NCBI RefSeq assembly: GCF_023091865.1
Contig: NZ_JAHXDI010000005.1
Coordinates: forward strand, 55,722 to 105,483
DNA: 49,762 nt
Source: Chromohalobacter moromii
GTDB taxonomy: Bacteria; Pseudomonadota; Gammaproteobacteria; Pseudomonadales; Halomonadaceae
Direction of reading: 5' to 3'
Positions within the stretch are counted from its first letter, which is position 1. Every line of letters starts with the position of its first letter. A program made the translations under genes and the position numbers. This document shows positions 46,371 through 49,762 of the stretch, one piece after another. The notes beneath the pieces are model-generated. The model searched no databases. It had not been told where the DNA came from and saw nothing but the letters and a program-made list of their open reading frames with translations.

Positions 46371-46397
46371 AAAGGCCGCTCACGAGCGGCCTTTTTT
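46371..46397 (+). terminator. rho-independent terminator of ilvI-ilvH
   Basis: AAAGGCCGCT-cacg-AGCGGCC followed by T6. It lies between ilvH and the convergent ilvY and, having A3 on the other side, may serve both. Confidence 0.9.
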
Positions 46398-46414
46398 GCT
46401 TTAAGGGATCAAGG

Positions 46415-47296
46415 TTAGCGGATCTGCGACCACAGGGCCTTGACCAGCGGATTGCGTAGCTTCTTCTCGGTGACGCAGAGCCCAACCTCGTAAGGCGTTA
46501 GCGCGGGCTCGACCTCGAGGGCCTGAATGCGCTCGGCCAATGGACTGTTGTCGACCACGATCTGCGGTACGACGCCGACCCCGAAGCCCAGCCCGACCAT
46601 GCTGACGATGGCCTCGTTACCCGCGACCTGGGCATAGATGCGCGGCTTGATACCCAACTGGCGGAACCACGCATCCGTTCTCTCACGGGCGAGTCCCGAC
46701 TCCGATAGGATCATGGGAATGTTGCCCCAGTTGGCGGCGTCCGTCGTGGCGGTGAGGCCGGCCAGCCATTCCGGCATGGTGCGCGGCGCGATGAACAGCA
46801 GCGGCGAGGTGGCAATCGGCTTGAAGGCTAGCTGTGTGGGCAGGGTTTCGGGGCGCGCGGTGATCGACATGTCTTCTTCGCCGCTGAGCACGCGTGAAAC
46901 CGCGCTGGCCGGGTCGCCGGTGTGCAGCTTCAATTCGATGCGTGGATGGCGCTGGCGAAACTCGCTGAGCAACTCGTAGAGAAAGCTGTAGCTGGCGGTC
47001 ACCGAGCAGTAGATGCTGATTTCGCCGGACAGTTCGCGGCTTTCCGCCATCAGCGAGTGACGAAATACATCCCATTGCTCCAGGGCATCGCGTGCATAAC
47101 GCTGGAAGAGGCGGCCTTCATGGGTCAGGCGGACACTGCGGTTGTCGCGTTCGAACAAGGTGACGCCGAGTTGTGTCTCGAGTTGGCGGATCGTGCGGCT
47201 CAGCGTCGAGGGGCTGACGTGGCATAACTCGCTCGAGCGGCCAAAGTGCAGGGTATCGGCCAGGCTGAGGAACTGCTGGTAGGGACGAGTATCCAT
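46415..47296 (-). CDS. ilvY: LysR-type activator of ilvC
   Basis: A 293-residue LysR regulator. The N-terminal helix-turn-helix reads LADTLHFGRSSELCHVSPSTLSR, close to IlvY of E. coli. The effector domain has MSITARPETLP, MILSESGLARERTDAWFRQLG and GFGVGVVPQIVVDNSPL. IlvY senses acetolactate or acetohydroxybutyrate, the products of IlvI-IlvH and substrates of IlvC, and activates ilvC. The divergent position from ilvC supports this. No Shine-Dalgarno site is visible before the ATG, and the start codon lies three bases from the putative operator. Confidence 0.93.
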   Translation of the reverse strand: MDTRPYQQFLSLADTLHFGRSSELCHVSPSTLSRTIRQLETQLGVTLFERDNRSVRLTHEGRLFQRYARDALEQWDVFRHSLMAESRELSGEISIYCSVTASYSFLYELLSEFRQRHPRIELKLHTGDPASAVSRVLSGEEDMSITARPETLPTQLAFKPIATSPLLFIAPRTMPEWLAGLTATTDAANWGNIPMILSESGLARERTDAWFRQLGIKPRIYAQVAGNEAIVSMVGLGFGVGVVPQIVVDNSPLAERIQALEVEPALTPYEVGLCVTEKKLRNPLVKALWSQIR

Positions 47297-47298
47297 GG

Positions 47299-47333
47299 CA
47301 ATATCATTTCAATTTTCGGCATACGGTATTGCA
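47299..47333. promoter_or_regulatory. ilvY-ilvC divergent control region, putative IlvY operator
   Basis: GCAATATC (47299-47306) and GGTATTGC (47326-47333) form an inverted repeat with one mismatch and a 19-base centre, in the 169-base gap between ilvY and ilvC. Further right, GCGTT-ttacgc-AACGC makes a second small repeat. TTGCAA-type half sites suit a LysR operator. No clean -10 and -35 pair is seen for ilvC, which fits an activator-dependent promoter. Confidence 0.55.
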
Positions 47334-47375
47334 AATATAGCGTTTTACGCAACGCCTGGGGCTGGCGTAAGGTGA

Positions 47376-48482
<1,107 letters not shown>

Positions 48483-48507
48483 GCGCTGCCGGCGAGTCGG
48501 TATCGAG

Positions 48508-48538
48508 CGGGCGCGGCCAATTGGCCGCGCCCGTTTAC
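48508..48538 (+). terminator. terminator of ilvC: 26-base perfect palindrome
   Basis: A 26-base perfect palindrome (48508-48533, centre CCAATTGG) is followed by TTTACGTTTT. With 13 complementary bases per arm, and only the central AATT left as loop when folded, it makes a very stable hairpin 26 bases after the ilvC stop. Confidence 0.85.
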
Positions 48539-48638
48539 GTTTTGGGTCGTCAAGGAGGCCGACTGTCGACTAGGCTTGCAGTGTGTAGAATGTCGGCATG
48601 GCTCACCAAGGGCCGTCCCATGGCAACGGATGATTTTT

Positions 48639-49463
48639 ATGACGCAAGAATCGGGCACACCAGAATCGCCCAAGAAAGCCGACACCGAGAATGCCTCGGA
48701 GGAAAATGCGGCGTTTCAGGACGAAGACGAAATCATTGAAGAAACCATCGAGAACGGGAAGCGTGTGCGTCGACGAGGCATCTATTTGTTGCCCAACCTG
48801 TTCACGCTGTCGGCGCTGTTTTCTGGCTTCTTCTCCATTATCGCAGCGATGAACGGCAACTTCTCCGGAGCCGCTATCGCGATTTTCGTCTCCATGGTGC
48901 TCGATGGGCTAGACGGACGCGTGGCACGGATGACTAACACGCAAAGCGCCTTCGGTGCCGAGTTCGACAGCCTGGCCGACATGGTCTCGTTCGGGGTGGC
49001 GCCTGCTCTGGTCGCGTTCTCCTGGATCCTGCAAGACGTCGGCAAGATCGGTTGGATCGCTGCTTTTATTTTTGCTTCCGGGGCAGCCTTGCGCCTAGCT
49101 CGTTTCAATGTGCAAATCGGCAGTACCGACAAGAAGTGGTTCGTTGGCTTGCCGAGTCCTTCCGCCGCCGCGCTCGTCGCTGGCTGCGTCTGGACATTGC
49201 ATAAGTTCGACGCCGACGCCTTGGGTTTCAAACTGTTCATCGCGTTCGTCGTCGCGGCGGCAGGGGTGCTGATGGTCAGCAATATCCGCTACCACAGCTT
49301 CAAGGAAGTCGATTTCAAGGGGCCCGTACCCTTCGTCGTGCTGCTGGCGATTGTGCTCGCGTTCGTGGTGATTTCACTCGAGCCCTCGCTCATGCTGTTG
49401 ATCCTGTTCGGTTGCTATGTGGTGTCAGGGCCACTGCTCGCACTCATGCGCAAAATGCGCTGA
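48639..49463 (+). CDS. pssA: CDP-diacylglycerol-serine O-phosphatidyltransferase
   Basis: A 274-residue integral membrane enzyme making phosphatidylserine, the precursor of phosphatidylethanolamine. The CDP-alcohol phosphotransferase motif is complete, from DGLDGRVARM through GAEFDSLADM (four Asp in order). Six to eight membrane segments follow an acidic cytosolic N-terminus (residues 1-45). I choose ATG 48639 (MTQESGTPES); ATG 48630 in frame is an alternative. This is the Bacillus-type (II) PssA found after ilvC in pseudomonads and halomonads. It feeds the lipid pool that Cfa, encoded in this window, would modify. Confidence 0.94.
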   Translation: MTQESGTPESPKKADTENASEENAAFQDEDEIIEETIENGKRVRRRGIYLLPNLFTLSALFSGFFSIIAAMNGNFSGAAIAIFVSMVLDGLDGRVARMTNTQSAFGAEFDSLADMVSFGVAPALVAFSWILQDVGKIGWIAAFIFASGAALRLARFNVQIGSTDKKWFVGLPSPSAAALVAGCVWTLHKFDADALGFKLFIAFVVAAAGVLMVSNIRYHSFKEVDFKGPVPFVVLLAIVLAFVVISLEPSLMLLILFGCYVVSGPLLALMRKMR

Positions 49464-49508
49464 GTTCGTTTCTTCAATACCCAGCGCCTACCACGGTATA
49501 GCGCTGAA

Positions 49509-49555
49509 TTATCCACACCCCCTTTTATGCGCTGCCATGTTCGGGGTGTGGATAA
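49509..49555. promoter_or_regulatory. pair of inverted consensus DnaA boxes
   Basis: TTATCCACA (49509-49517) and TGTGGATAA (49547-49555) are both perfect DnaA boxes. With flanks they form a 13-base inverted repeat (TTATCCACACCCC and its complement) around 21 bases. A weaker box, TGTGGATCG, lies at 49632-49640. The site could bind DnaA or, as RNA, form a hairpin after pssA. Confidence 0.6.
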
Positions 49556-49747
49556 GGCGGATGGCGGCGACATTGCGTTGCCGTCAATCGAGCGCCAACT
49601 ATTTTCGCATCCTCCCCTTGCGTTCAGCCGCTGTGGATCGTAAAGTACGCATCCGCTGCCGGCGACGGACCTCGTGGCCAGCGGTGGAGAGGTGGCGCAA
49701 GTGACTGACTTGCTTGAGAATTTCAAGCCTTTGGGTGGATTTCTCGC

Positions 49748-49753
49748 TTGACA
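49748..49753 (+). promoter_or_regulatory. TTGACA element at the right edge, possible rRNA promoter
   Basis: A perfect -35 hexamer preceded by TTTCTCGC lies nine bases before the window ends; the -10 would be outside. The non-coding stretch 49464-49747 contains the DnaA boxes and GCTTGA-gaatt-TCAAGC (49712-49728) but no gene I can support. That a ribosomal RNA operon follows is a guess from its position after pssA. Confidence 0.35.
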
Positions 49754-49762
49754 GTGACGCCG

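Noticed and set aside
49417-49704. 95-codon frame at the right end
   Set aside because: Overlaps the end of pssA, has no ribosome-binding site and shows an Arg/Trp-rich translation without pattern; the region looks non-coding.

Overview
The window is about 50 kb of GC-rich gammaproteobacterial chromosome. Gene content and order (rplU-rpmA-obg-proB-rpsT-murJ-ribF-ileS-lspA-fkpB-ispH; bamD/rluD-pgeF-clpB; ilvI-ilvH / ilvY / ilvC-pssA) and the rather acidic proteins fit a moderately halophilic Halomonadaceae member, most like Chromohalobacter or Halomonas. This assignment is by gene order and recalled protein similarity only; no database search was made.

Region 1 (1-9.5 kb). The end of an EAL-domain protein is followed by a long minus-strand cluster. 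In transcription order it encodes a CbiX-like chelatase, a MerR-type regulator, a DNA photolyase, an NTF2-like protein, a short-chain dehydrogenase, an FAD oxidoreductase, a DUF1365 protein, cyclopropane-fatty-acid synthase and a DUF2878 membrane protein. A TIGR01777 epimerase gene diverges from it. Clusters of this make-up are tied in other proteobacteria to light or singlet-oxygen response and membrane-lipid modification. Two of its enzyme genes are broken here: cfa carries an extra G in a G8 tract, and the FAD oxidoreductase appears to have lost 10 bp between short direct repeats. An octamer (CGTACAAC) is shared by the regulator promoter and the TIGR01777 promoter.

Region 2 (9.5-15.7 kb). 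This holds rapA, a membrane-anchored thioredoxin-like protein, two small uncharacterised genes, a palindrome-rich gap, tRNA-Pro(CGG) and ispB.

Region 3 (15.9-27.3 kb). A housekeeping block on the plus strand covers ribosomal proteins L21, L27 and S20, the GTPase Obg, glutamate 5-kinase, lipid II flippase, riboflavin kinase/FAD synthetase, IleRS, signal peptidase II, an FKBP and IspH. rpsT has a strong inverted repeat in its leader, and ribF has a six-codon upstream ORF overlapping its start.

Region 4 (27.4-33.7 kb). Two complete but unlike sets of type IV minor pilins lie side by side. Set 1 (FimT-PilV-PilW-PilX-like) is AT-rich in its variable parts and ends in a 621-residue PilX-like protein with a predicted beta-helical, bactofilin-like stalk. 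Set 2 (a divergent FimT, then PilV-PilW-PilX-PilE) has normal GC. No PilY1 tip adhesin gene is present in either set. This is the most interesting accessory region of the window.

Region 5 (33.7-49.8 kb). Genes here are thiO, nadE, a nested inverted-repeat intergenic element, bamD, rluD, pgeF, clpB with a sigma-32-type promoter, a sugar-porter MFS gene, ilvI-ilvH, ilvY divergent from ilvC, and pssA. The window ends in a non-coding stretch with two perfect, inverted DnaA boxes and a TTGACA element that may be the start of an rRNA promoter.
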